Of a DNA stretch of 64,000 nucleotides, positions 10,541 through 19,906 are shown in pieces (positions within the stretch are counted from its first letter, which is position 1; each line of letters begins with the position of its first letter). The stretch comes from Topomyia yanbarensis. Lineage: Eukaryota; Arthropoda; Insecta; Diptera; Culicidae. The notes below the pieces were generated by a model. That model searched no databases. It was not told the DNA's origin and was given only the letters and a program-made list of their open reading frames with translations. The translations under genes were made by a program, and so were the position numbers. The stretch lies in contig NC_080670.1 in assembly GCF_030247195.1 (NCBI RefSeq), positions 162,264,080 to 162,328,079 of the forward strand. Reading direction: 5' to 3'.

Positions 10541-11312
10541 ATATTCGTCGCTGTTGTGCTATCTTATGACAAGCGCCATTTAGCTCATTTCGAGAAAAAC
10601 GATTTTTAAAGTTTGAAATTGAATATCTTGAAACTTATAAATGGTATAAACAATTCAAAGAAGACAATTGATGCTTCTATCTATTCTTTATTAATCTCTC
10701 AAATATTATGAAGATCGGTTGACTATGTTGCGAGCTTTGACTATGAATGTAAACAAAAGTCGCACTCACACGTGTCATAGGTGTGTATAGATGACAAAAT
10801 TTGTATGGCGTCATAATCGTGCATGGAAAATTTTCCATGGAAAAAAATCATCAATTATTAACTTTTATTCATATCTTTGGTTGAATTTGGCCTACAAACA
10901 ATCGGTGAGATGCATTTTAAAGGAAATGAGTCAGAGAATCTAGCAAAAATAGTTATTTTTGGTTACAGTGTTGCCAAATATGCTATATTTCCAGTTAAAA
11001 ACTAAAACTATATTTTTCACAATTCGTGTAATTTTGTTTTGAAAGTAATTATGCCATTGTGTTCTTTAGATAGTTTTACACATAAAACATTTTATATATC
11101 AAGATACCCTGAGTTAATCCCCAGACACAGTCATTTGAAGCAAAAAATTCAAAATTTCTCATCATGTTTTTGATATGTCTCAGTAACCAAGCAGAATATC
11201 AAAATTCTGAAAACGCCACTTTGTAGAGATTTTTAGACACGTGATGTGGCATATCTAACTCAGTTTACCCCAAAATGGCGTTTGTCATAAGATAGCACAA
11301 CAGCGACGATAT
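10541..11312. mobile_element. 0.77-kb non-autonomous element with about 38-bp inverted ends
   Basis: The ends match as inverted repeats: 10541-10581 (cgtcgctgttgtgctatctt, then atgacaagcgccattt) against 11272-11312, with only a few differences. The 690-bp interior is AT-rich, has no long frame and no transposase. The element interrupts ORF1 of the surrounding non-LTR retrotransposon, whose coding resumes at about 11315. The exact target duplication is unclear because 'atat' and 'cgaata' motifs occur on both sides. Confidence 0.75.
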
Positions 11313-11950
11313 GTATATGCGAATAATAAGAGCGCGCAATTGCTATCGCCGAATGACTCACGCCCCAGTTTGGAAGTTGAACTAAATAACGATATTAACT
11401 CAGGATGGCGTTTCTTGGGCACGAAAAAAGTATGGAAAGCTGACTGGAGTGAGTACGATGCGCGAGAAATAAATCGATTGAATCAACAAAAACAGGCGGA
11501 TAAGGCTAGAAAGCGTAAAAAGAAACAAATATTTAGAAACCGGAATACTAATATTAAAAACAACAACAACAATATTTTTCCACCTGATTGGAGACCCACT
11601 GCAACAATAAACGATCGTTATTATGGCCCGCCGGTCAATTTTTCCAATCGCAACTTCTTTAATCGTGCCAGTAGCTCCAGTCATAACCAAAACCGTCATC
11701 CCAATCATAGTGCAACACGAATCTTCTACCACCGGATAGAGTGCTTCTTGCAGCAGCCAAGGATCGTTTTTCCGGCCTATCTACAAATTATATTCCATCG
11801 ATTCAATTTACAAGAGGCGAGATTTTGAATCCCTACCCAGCACGTGATACATCAAGATCATCGCAACAATTAAATGCAGTGAACACGGAATGTTCGCCAT
11901 CATCATCACCATGTGAGGCATGCCGCTTTCAACATTCGTGTTTTCGGTAG
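11313..11950 (+). pseudogene. non-LTR ORF1, C-terminal part
   Basis: Coding resumes after the second insertion and contains GWRFLGTKKVWKADWSEYD followed by a highly basic stretch (KADKARKRKKK-like) and an Asn/Ser/Arg-rich tail, a profile I associate with ORF1 of mosquito non-LTR elements. A frameshift lies near 11730, where the C-terminal coding passes to the frame that reads SGLSTNYIPSIQF and ends at TAG 11948-11950. The C-terminal segment contains CEACRFQHSC, a possible residual metal-binding motif. ORF2 starts in overlap with or just after this stop. Confidence 0.55.
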
Positions 11951-13076
11951 TTTCGACACTTTCCTTAAAAGAAGAAAAAGACGAGTGTGCTGTTGAGCAC
12001 AGTGTTTTCCAAGAATTAGGTAATGATGGTAAACTTTCAAATACAAAAAAGACTGCGACAGAATTATTAATGTATTGTCAAAATTTTAATAGGATGAAAA
12101 GTCCAGCAAAAATGGCAGAAATTTATAAACGTATATTAGGTTCGTCATATTTGGTTATATTAGGAACTGAAGCCAGCTGGGATGACAGCGTAAAAAGTGA
12201 AGAAATTTTCGGCAGTGGTTTTAACGTATTCAGAGACGACCGAAATCTTCACGAATCTCAAAAGAAGTCTGGTGGGGGAGTTCTTGTGGGTGTCTCGGCT
12301 CAATTTAATTCAGAAATTCTATTCACAGTGAAGTTTAAGGAATTTGAACATGTGTGGGTTAAAACATTGCCGACGAAATGCATGTTTTTGCCCCTGTATA
12401 TTTCCCACCAGAGCATGCTAATATAACATCGTACGAAGCTTTTTTCCAAATTGCTGAACAAATTTTATCTGAACTCCCAGCAGAGGTTAAAGTTCACATT
12501 TACGGAGACTTTAACCAACGCAACGCAGATTTTATTCCGGACTCTGAAAACGAAGATATTTTAATCCCAGTCGTGGAAGAAAACGAAACATTGCAGTATA
12601 TTTTCGACAAAACTGCTAGCATAGGACTAAATCAAATAAATCACGTAAAAATCGACAGAATTGCTATCTTGATCTTTTATTTACAAACAGTCACGAAGAC
12701 TTCTGAATCTCTAACTCCTTTGTGGAAAAATGAAGCATTTCATACTGCTATTGAATTTTTCTTATTCATCCATGAAATTCAAAAACCCAGCGATTGTGAC
12801 TTTGAGGAAGTCTTTGAATACCATAAAGCCAATTATGACAATATCAGGCGGAAGCTAAGTAGTGTCGACTGGCAAAATACCCTTAGAAATGAAGGAAATA
12901 TTGTAACCGCTGTGGACGTATTTTACAAAATTCTTTTCAAGATAATTCATGAAGAGGTGCCTATTAAGAAAAAAAGACGACACGGCAACTCTTGTGAGCG
13001 TATGTGGTCCGGAATTCCACTAATCTCGTCTTTCATGGATGTGTCGAAGAAAACAGTAGATCAGAAGTATTTATGA
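11920..13076 (+). pseudogene. non-LTR ORF2, endonuclease domain only
   Basis: This is the apurinic/apyrimidinic-type endonuclease domain that nicks target DNA for target-primed reverse transcription. Visible motifs in order: LLMYCQNFNRMKS near the start, ILGTEASW (catalytic Glu), NVFRDDRN, KSGGGVLVGVS, VYFPPEHAN, IYGDFNQRN (the GDFN metal-binding motif), and NEAFHTAI (the late histidine motif). A frameshift at about 12375 separates the first 150 codons from the rest. A second disruption lies near 12640 in the region corresponding to LDLLFTN, which survives in another frame. The frame ends at 13076, and no reverse transcriptase follows. Confidence 0.75.
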
Positions 13077-13105
13077 AATGCACACGGTTGGGATAGTAAG
13101 AAGGA

Positions 13106-13691
13106 TTAATATTTTGCGCCAAGGTACAGGGACATAAAACGGGTCTGAGAATTGAGCTCAAGAAGCCTTTCGAAGTTTTCAATCACCACCGGGTTCAAGA
13201 TATCGCATCGAATGAACAATCGATATGAGAGTTCCCAAAATCGATTTTTCAACGGGAGAACGCCCGACAGCACTTCGAGACTCATCGTATGGGTCGACTG
13301 CATGCATCCTAAGGCGATACGCAAACAACGATACTGAATTCTTTCGAATTTGATGAAATGTATGTTCGCGGCGGAGCGAAAGCAGAAGCATCTGTATTCC
13401 ATTACCGACAGTATCGTTGTTTGATACAACCTAATTAGGTCTCCTGGGTGGGCACCCCACCATGTTCCGGTTATTGTACGAAGAAAGTTGATGTTTTGCT
13501 GGCATTTCTGTTTCAGATACCGAATATGGCATCCCCAAGTACCTTTCGAGTCGAACCAGACCCCTAGATATTTTACTGTGAAGACCTGAGCGATAGTTTG
13601 ACCCATTAATAGAAGCTGTAGTTGTGCTGGTTCACGCTTCCTAGAAAATACAACTAGCTCAGTTTTATCCGTAGAGAATTCGATACCCAGC
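13106..13691 (-). pseudogene. LOA/Lian-type reverse transcriptase, C-terminal part
   Basis: On the minus strand the frame reads KYLGVWFDSKGTWGCHIRYLK, INFLRTITGTWWG, IRLYQTTILSVMEYR, and RIQYRCLRIALGC, matching the thumb and connection region of LOA-clade (Lian-type) non-LTR reverse transcriptases of mosquitoes. Upstream it continues as LGIEFSTDKTELVVFSRKR to 13691, where it meets the TTAA of a piggyBac-like insertion. It ends at 13106 without the RNase H part expected in this clade. Confidence 0.75.
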
Positions 13692-13695
13692 TTAA

Positions 13696-14216
13696 CCCAT
13701 TATATCCTAGCGTATGAAATTTCATACGCAGAACTATCCGTCGTTTAACGCGTATTTACTGCAGAATTTTGGCATCTAACTGCTTTATTATTGCACTAAT
13801 GGGATCATTGCACCTCATATTTCATTGTGTAATAAGACAACTGCCATTTTTTATAATTTTGTTTACATTTTTGAACCGTGTATAGTTGGGGAAAATGGCG
13901 GCTGAAAAGTAAGCAATACATTTAATTGAATTTTATTGTTGGAATTCGTGATAATAATTCCATTGTGTGACAAAACGTTCCTACAGGTGTAAAAGAAGTG
14001 TTTTTTTTATCTGAAAATCCGAAGAAATATGTCAAACAACTTAAAATTTATTGTTTTTATTTAAGCGTACGAAATTTTTTGCACGAGATATTTTCATTCT
14101 CAAACACATTTTAAGCGGTGATTTTATTTTTCCCATAATCTTTGATACATTTTTTGGTGGAATTGAAGATATCACTGCATTTGGCTCACTCTTTGAAATC
14201 CCTGGGTTATAATGGG
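13696..14216. mobile_element. non-autonomous piggyBac-like element with TTAA target duplication
   Basis: The 521-bp insert is flanked by TTAA at 13692-13695 and 14217-14220. Its ends are CCCATTATATCC (13696-13707) and the complement of GGTTATAATGGG (14205-14216), a 12-bp inverted repeat with one mismatch, beginning CCC as in piggyBac-type elements. It has no transposase frame. Removing it with one TTAA restores the minus-strand reading frame (...SAWAI|KLGIEFS...), exactly as precise piggyBac excision would. The element therefore entered an already existing LOA copy. Confidence 0.88.
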
Positions 14217-14655
14217 TTAATAGCCCAAGCAGACAAATTGTCCAAGGTATTCTGTAATGGTCCTTGTAGATCGACAGCTTTGGGTCCCGTTACAGAAACC
14301 ACACCATCGTCTGCAAGTTGCCTTAAAGTGCAGGAATTGTCAAGACATTCATCAATGTCGTTGACATAGAAATTGTATAAAAGAGGCTTAGACATGAACC
14401 CTGGGGAAGGCCCATGTAGCTAAATCGTGATGTCGATAAGTCACCATGCGAAAAATGCATGTGCTTTTCCGACAACAAGTTTAGTAAAAAGTTGTTTAAA
14501 GTCGCTGAAAGACCATGCTGGTGCAGCTTCTCTGAAAGAATGTTGATCGAAACTGAATCAAAAGCCCCCTTAATATCTAGGAACACTGATGCCTTCTGCT
14601 CTTTGCTAGCATAGGCCATTTGAATTTCGGTTGAGAGCAACGCAAGACAATCGTA
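14217..14655 (-). pseudogene. LOA/Lian-type reverse transcriptase, catalytic palm part
   Basis: On the minus strand this reads LALLSTEIQMAYASKEQ, SVFLDIKGAFDSVSI (first catalytic Asp), FSYMGLPQGSCLS, FYVNDIDECLD and LRQLADDGVVSV, the second catalytic pair (ADD). These are the conserved blocks of non-LTR reverse transcriptase. There is a frame change between GLPQGS and FYVND. The fragment starts abruptly at 14655 next to the 9-bp satellite, so the endonuclease and N-terminal reverse transcriptase portions are missing. Confidence 0.8.
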
Positions 14656-15780
14656 CTTATTTTATTCGTTTCATTCTTTGGATTCACTCTGATCAGTTTA
14701 TTCTTTTTGTGCATTTTACTCATATCATTCATTGTTTTCATTGTATGCATTTTATTCATATTTTCCAGTTTCTTCATTTTAATAATCTACTTTTTCAGTT
14801 TTAATCATTTCATCCAAATAATTTTTTTGATTCAATTTATTTCTTTATATTAATTTATAACCTTTTACCATTGTTCAATTTTTCATTTTAATCAATGCAT
14901 TTAATTTTGCTCATTTTCTTCTTTTTATTCATTTTATCACTTCAGCTCATTTTGTTTATTTAATTCGTTTGTTTTATTTATGCATTTCATTTATTTTTTA
15001 CTTTATTCATTTTGATCATCCATTCTTTTTATTCATTTGATCCATTTCATTAATTTGATTCATTGTATTCACTGGATGAATTAAATCAATTTGATTCATT
15101 TAATTCATTTGATTAATTTGATTAATTTGATTCATGTGATTCATGTGATTCATTTGATTCATTTGATTCATATGATTCATATGATTCATATGATTCATAT
15201 GGTTCATATGATTCATATGATTCATAAGATTCATATGATTCATATGATTCATTTGATTCATTTGATTCATTCGATTCATTTGATTCATATGATTTATTTG
15301 ATTCATTTGATTCATTTGATTGGTGTGATTCATTTGATTAATTTGATTCATTTGATTCATTTGATTCATTTAATTCATTTGATTCATTTGATTTATTTAA
15401 TCCATTTGATATATTTGATTCATTTGATTTATTTGATTCATTTGATTAATTCAATTAATTTGATTCATTTGATTCATTTTATTCATATCTTTAATTTTAT
15501 GCATTTCAATCATTCGTTTTATTTCATTCAATTTGTTAGTATGAGTCAATTTATTCTATTAATCTTATAACTATTTCTAAATATAATCTTAATTTTTATG
15601 TAATAACCTAATCTAATTTGATTCGTGTATATTATAATTCTGATTTCCATTAATTTTTCTACTCATTTTATGAATATAAAAACCTATTGTTTCATTTTTT
15701 GCTTTACTTTTTTATTTCGGTCGTTTTGTTGATTTCTATAATTTATTCAGTTTATTCGAGATTTTATTCGTGCAAGTCTA
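14656..15780. repeat. 9-bp satellite (ATTCATTTG)n with degenerate flanks
   Basis: The core, about 15060-15480, consists of roughly 45 tandem copies of ATTCATTTG and its ATTCATATG variant. Flanks on both sides are degenerate derivatives ('ttttattcattt'). Because the period is a multiple of three and the unit lacks stops in several frames, long artificial frames appear on both strands: (I-H-L)n on plus and (M-N-Q)n on minus. These are not genes. The array lies exactly between the ORF1 and reverse transcriptase segments of a minus-strand LOA-type element, where the endonuclease region is expected. Confidence 0.9.
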
Positions 15781-15984
15781 GAAACTGTTTTCATCCCACC
15801 TCTAGTTGGGTGCCTACTTCTCGTGAGTTCTGCAAACTAATCCAATAGTGAAATGTGTAAGAAATGTCTCATCTCACTGCTAGGTGGATTAAATCGGTTT
15901 TTATTATTCAGTCCACTATGTCCGAGAGTTTTATAATTCCAGTGCTGTGATTATTCTCGAACTGAAACAAAGGAACACTTGGGT

Positions 15985-17010
15985 TTTTTGATGTTCCTGG
16001 AAGTGCTGGGAACTCCTTCTCTGAGCTTAATCCTCCGAGACCAGGAGCTAATTGTTTTGGTTAGGTTGCAACACTTCCAATAGATGTCACTTTCGGAGCC
16101 CCGTCAAGGTACATCTTCTGGCCTTTACAAGGAACTTTAGGAGAGGAAATGTTCCTCCTCTTCTTATAACTTCTAGACACCCTAGTAGATGTTCCGTCTT
16201 GTGGGTTACCAGCCTCGCCCTCGTCAGGAGGCAAGTGAGCATAGATGTTTGTTGAGGATGTTGGCGTAGCATTCTTTAACATTTCTGCGAAAGAATGTGG
16301 ATTGTCCCGCAAGGGAACGTTTCAGCTTATCCCCGCGTAGTTTGTACGCGGCACATGCCGATATATCATGCAGACTCTCCGCACAATAAGGACACTTTTC
16401 GGCTTGCTTACTGCACGAATCATCTAGATGATTCTCCCCGCATTTTCCACAGCGGGCCTTATTGCTACAATGGGTGGCTGTGTGACCCAATTGTTTACAC
16501 TTTGTTCAATTCATGACCCGCGGCACAAACAGACGCACAGGCAGACGAACCTTGTGCAAGAGGACGAAATTTGGCAAAGCGGTACCAGCGAAGGTCACAC
16601 GATAAGAGTTTGATTGGGGGTACGTTTTTGAACCATCCCCCGCAACTACTACTGAGTGCAAACGTTTGCACTCAAGTATTTTCACTGGCTGAAGTAAGCG
16701 GTCTCCAAAACGGTCAGCATATTCTCGCACGTCAAACTCTCATCGGTGACGACGCCTTCGGATTGTACCTTTACAGCTGGAATATACACGTTATAATCCC
16801 GCGTAAAGTTCTCACAGCAAGCAATATCGTTTGCCTGCTTTGAGTTGGCTAGCAACACCCTTACCTTGTCCGAGTGGACCTTTGAAATTTCGGTCACAGC
16901 CGAGAACCGTTCTGTCAGGTCTTGTTGAAGAAGATTCAGTGATTTAGTCTTGGGCCGAAAGAAGACCACAAATGGACCAGTTGAGAGTTCTGGATAGCAT
17001 TTGGGCCAGG
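15985..17010 (-). pseudogene. LOA/Jockey-type ORF1 (gag-like, zinc knuckles)
   Basis: Reading leftward: a region containing VRVLLANSKQANDIACCENF, a frameshift near 16725, then YADRFGDRLLQPVKILECKR, FVLLHKVRLPVRLFVPRVMN, and a zinc-knuckle cluster (GHTATHC, CGKCGENHLDDSC, KCPYC), followed by FAEMLKNATPT and a C-terminal GGLSSEKEFPALPG-like block. These are hallmarks of the nucleic-acid-binding ORF1 of LOA and Jockey elements. A TGA at about 16504 stands where the first Cys of the first knuckle should be, and the frame continues unchanged after it. It is in the same orientation as the reverse transcriptase at 13106-14655 and is probably the 5' part of that element. Confidence 0.75.
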
Positions 17011-17279
17011 GGGGAGCCTTAGAAGCTTATACAGCTGGCTATTGTTTAATTCTCACACGCGAACAAAAGACTGAGGACCGAACCAAACTGGCTAAATAAC
17101 CTTGAATGCGGATTAGCACTACACTTTATCGCCACACACAGCACTACGGACTAGAAAAAACAACTTCTGTCTCGATGAAGAGCCCGAAAACGAGTGCAAA
17201 TTTAAGTTGTTTGAAAGACATTATAGCGAAATTTTTACCTTTTTTGCTTTCATCGGAGTATCGGTTTGAATCGGAATTT

Positions 17280-17530
17280 GCTATGTGATCGCACGCCACA
17301 ACCTGTAACTCCGGAACCGGAAGTCGGATCGTGATGAAATTAAATAGCCATTTACGGGGGCGCAACAACTTTCATTTGAGACTAAGTTTGGTTGAATCGG
17401 TCAAGCCAACTCCGAGAAACCGATGTGACTGTTATTCTGAATTTGGATGCTTCCGCCGAGGCTTCCAGAACCGATGATGGTGACCAATGTGGCCAAAGAG
17501 ACTTTGAATGGCTGTTAATGACCTAATACT
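17280..17530 (+). repeat. dispersed repeat, 'accggaagtcggatc' type
   Basis: This stretch contains 'cctgtaactccggaaccgg', 'tcatttgagactaagtttgg', 'gaatcggtcaagccaactcc' and a block around 'aaccgatgatggtgaccaa'. A diverged copy in reverse orientation lies at about 56480-56730, where 'aaacttagtctcaaatgaaa' and 'accacatcggttagcaacgg' are complementary counterparts. I recognise the pattern as a common mosquito interspersed repeat, of unknown class. Confidence 0.55.
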
Positions 17531-18190
17531 ACAAATCGAAGCAGTTGTGGTCATATTTTGGAAAATGTTTTACCTTTATACATTCATTGCAGAATTTAAG
17601 CTTAAGCCCTTTGCGATTAATAACGCACACCTACGCCCGCGATCAACGAACGTTTAAGCACATTCTTGTGTGACTTACTTAGAAAAGAAGTATTTCGCTA
17701 TACAAATATTTGAAAGCACTTTTAAATTCACACTTGTATTATATTACATACTACACGGTGTTCTTATAAGTCCAACTTATAGTATAGTGAAATCAAAACG
17801 GAAACCTTTCTCAAAGCTGTAAGAAATTTATAAAATTCGACATACAAGTCTTGTATTTCGGAGAAAAATATTTTGATTTTATATTTCCTTAAATTGATAC
17901 TAATTGATTTGAGCAGTAGTACACAAAAAACCAATGTCAAAAGCTTTATTCATCAATGTTTGTTTTTGTTCTTAATATTTGAAAAGCTTGAAAGAAATCT
18001 GAACGTCTCAGGTTAAATTTTTATTTGACCGTATAATGTGCTTCTTGCTATTTTCATTTTTTCCACAAATAAAAAAATCGAAAAGTCTACTTAGCCTTTA
18101 GAGGCGGAGGGGGTTGGCAAAAGTCTACTTAAGTCTACTAGGGAGAGGGGGGTGCTGGGTTCAAAAAATCTCAAATTTCGGTCTACGTGG
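17531..18190. other. unassigned stretch
   Basis: AT-rich DNA with no coding signal, RNA gene or obvious repeat structure. Confidence 0.3.
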
Positions 18191-18194
18191 GTCC

Positions 18195-19155
18195 CTTAAC
18201 ATCATACATTTAGTTGGACCAATCAAAAAATAATGCCCATATGAACAACGGAAAATAAAACTCACAAGGAAAGAAAATGTTTCATTAAACCCGCTATTAG
18301 AATGTAAAGATCAGAAATAAACTTCAAGCGTAAGAATCGGACTGAGATCCTTCAGCATAAAAAACACTAAAAAAGTTGTCAACCGCAAAACTCGACAAGG
18401 ATGAACCTCCAGTTTAAAAACCGGTTAAAATTAAATAATTCGTATGCAAGAGTATCCGTATATTGCGACGTTCAAGATAAAAAGTCGGCTAAAAAACTAC
18501 TTTGTAAGAATCGGTTAATTTTTCCGGTTTTTATACTGAATGTTATTTAATCCGACTCTTACAGAGTAGAACCTCAGTTCGATTTTTATGCTTGAAGTTT
18601 ATATAAGAATTTCACATTCAAACCATTTGAAGCAGGTTTTACGAAGCATGTTCTGTCCTTGCGATTTTATTTTTGGTCGTTCATATCCACTTGACAACAC
18701 GTTCCATGGCTACACTAGTGAACTCTAGTGATATGGAAAAACTCACTTTCTTCTTGCATCTGAACCGTACACCAAAAATTACGTATCTGATTCACGGTCC
18801 GCGATCATCCAAGAACACATGCGAATCTGCGAAAGGCACACGGTCATAAAATATAATTTATACACGCGAAGTTACATACACGTTAACATACGCGACATAG
18901 AAACTCACACGCGATCGAAAACGTTAATGTACAAACGCCTAAACCCTTCACTATGATACACGCAATCGCGAACTCCCTACGCCCGCACATATCTGAACCG
19001 TAAAATGAATATCACATTCAGAATCACGGCCCACTGAAATTGGCCTTAAGTAGTTTAGTGGGTAACATTTCCCGTCTCGTTTTCAATTGTATTGTTGAGA
19101 GTCCTGTCGAGACCCTAGCTCTACTGCTCCAGTAGGACAACTCTCGAGAAAAATG
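18195..19155 (+). mobile_element. 3' untranslated end of a Jockey-type element (copy 1), interrupted
   Basis: The sequence matches the 3' part of the Jockey-type element ending at 56172: 'gaactctagtgatatggaa', 'catctgaaccgtacacc', 'tacacgcgaagttacatac', 'atgaatatcacattcagaat' and the terminal 'aggacaactctcgagaaaaa' occur in the same order. It lacks coding sequence and is a 5'-truncated copy. An insertion of about 440 bp (roughly 18243-18680) containing a small MITE separates its first 50 bp from the rest. Confidence 0.65.
18316..18603. mobile_element. small MITE with about 35-bp inverted ends
   Basis: The left end (aataaacttcaagcg, then taagaatcggactgag, 18316-18350) pairs with the complement of 18566-18603 (ctcagttcgatttttatgc, then ttgaagtttat). 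The interior has no frame. It lies within the Jockey 3' region copy. Confidence 0.6.
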
Positions 19156-19906
19156 TACTCTGGGTTTTAACTGGAGTGTGCGGCGAAGGGTTACTCCCCC
19201 ACATATCGCACCGCCATGTCCTAACCCCAACTCGTTAAACCCCCTCAGATCCCTCTCCACCAGTCCCATCAGACCCCGATAATCTAGGTCAATCCAATCT
19301 GATCCCTTAGATAAACAGCCAAAACAGTGCACCGTATTATTCGTATAATCTATTCAAATTTATTCACAGATTCGTTTTTTTCAGGTTTTGAACGTGATCA
19401 TGGAATTCGGTAATTATTCGTTTTCGTGACACGTATTCAGGACTTTTTTTGGTAGAATTGTTTACACCTGATCTCCATGATATTCCACCCTGGACACTAA
19501 TCCAGACACATTAACCTTCCCAGAAACCAGTGTCATGCAAACTCGTTCGAGTCCAAATGCTTTCCGAGTTTCAAAGTTTTGCGATCGTCTAAATATTTCA
19601 AATTAATGGTAACGATAAACTTTGTCGGATAGAAAAACTTTCAGTATAGTAATAGTCTGTATCACCTGGCAATCTGACTTCCTTGAATAGCACAAACCGT
19701 CGTCTTTTTATATCCTTGCATTATGGAAACTGTACAAAAGTAAGGACAATTAGTAGTGGTCGAAAAATGCAAGTGTTACTCCGGAGCTCCTATTGAACCA
19801 CTAATAATCTAATCGTTGCACAATTATTTCGTGATTACTTTGTGTGGTTTGTTTACATTTCTGATTCTTGGATCCCCAATTACCAAACTTTTTTTTTTCT
19901 TTCCAG
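19156..19906. other. unassigned stretch upstream of the nucleoporin-like pseudogene
   Basis: No gene recognised. The right edge ends in a polypyrimidine tract and TTCCAG, a good splice acceptor in front of 19907, so at least part may be a former intron of the pseudogene. Confidence 0.3.

Larger units (their letters stand above)
7455..13090 (+). mobile_element. non-LTR retrotransposon with PHD-like ORF1 (broken, nested insertions)
   Basis: A non-LTR element reads rightward: a 5' leader with a 40-bp tandem duplication ('gctaaagtttgtttt' at 7496 and 7536), the ORF1 start ATG at 7586, a PHD-like finger, a coiled and polar ORF1 body, an ORF1 C-terminus containing GWRFLGTKKVWKADW, then an ORF2 with an apurinic endonuclease domain. 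The reverse transcriptase half is absent. The element stops near 13090, where a LOA-type element in opposite orientation begins. ORF1 is split by a foldback element (7600-9826) and by an inverted-repeat element (10541-11312). Clade is unproved: PHD-type ORF1s are known in CR1-like elements, and an I-like relation is also possible. Confidence 0.75.

Noticed and set aside
15091..15570. 159-codon (I-H-L)n frame on plus and 89-codon (M-N-Q)n frame on minus as genes
   Set aside because: Both are direct readouts of a 9-bp satellite whose period is a multiple of three; no start context, no domain.
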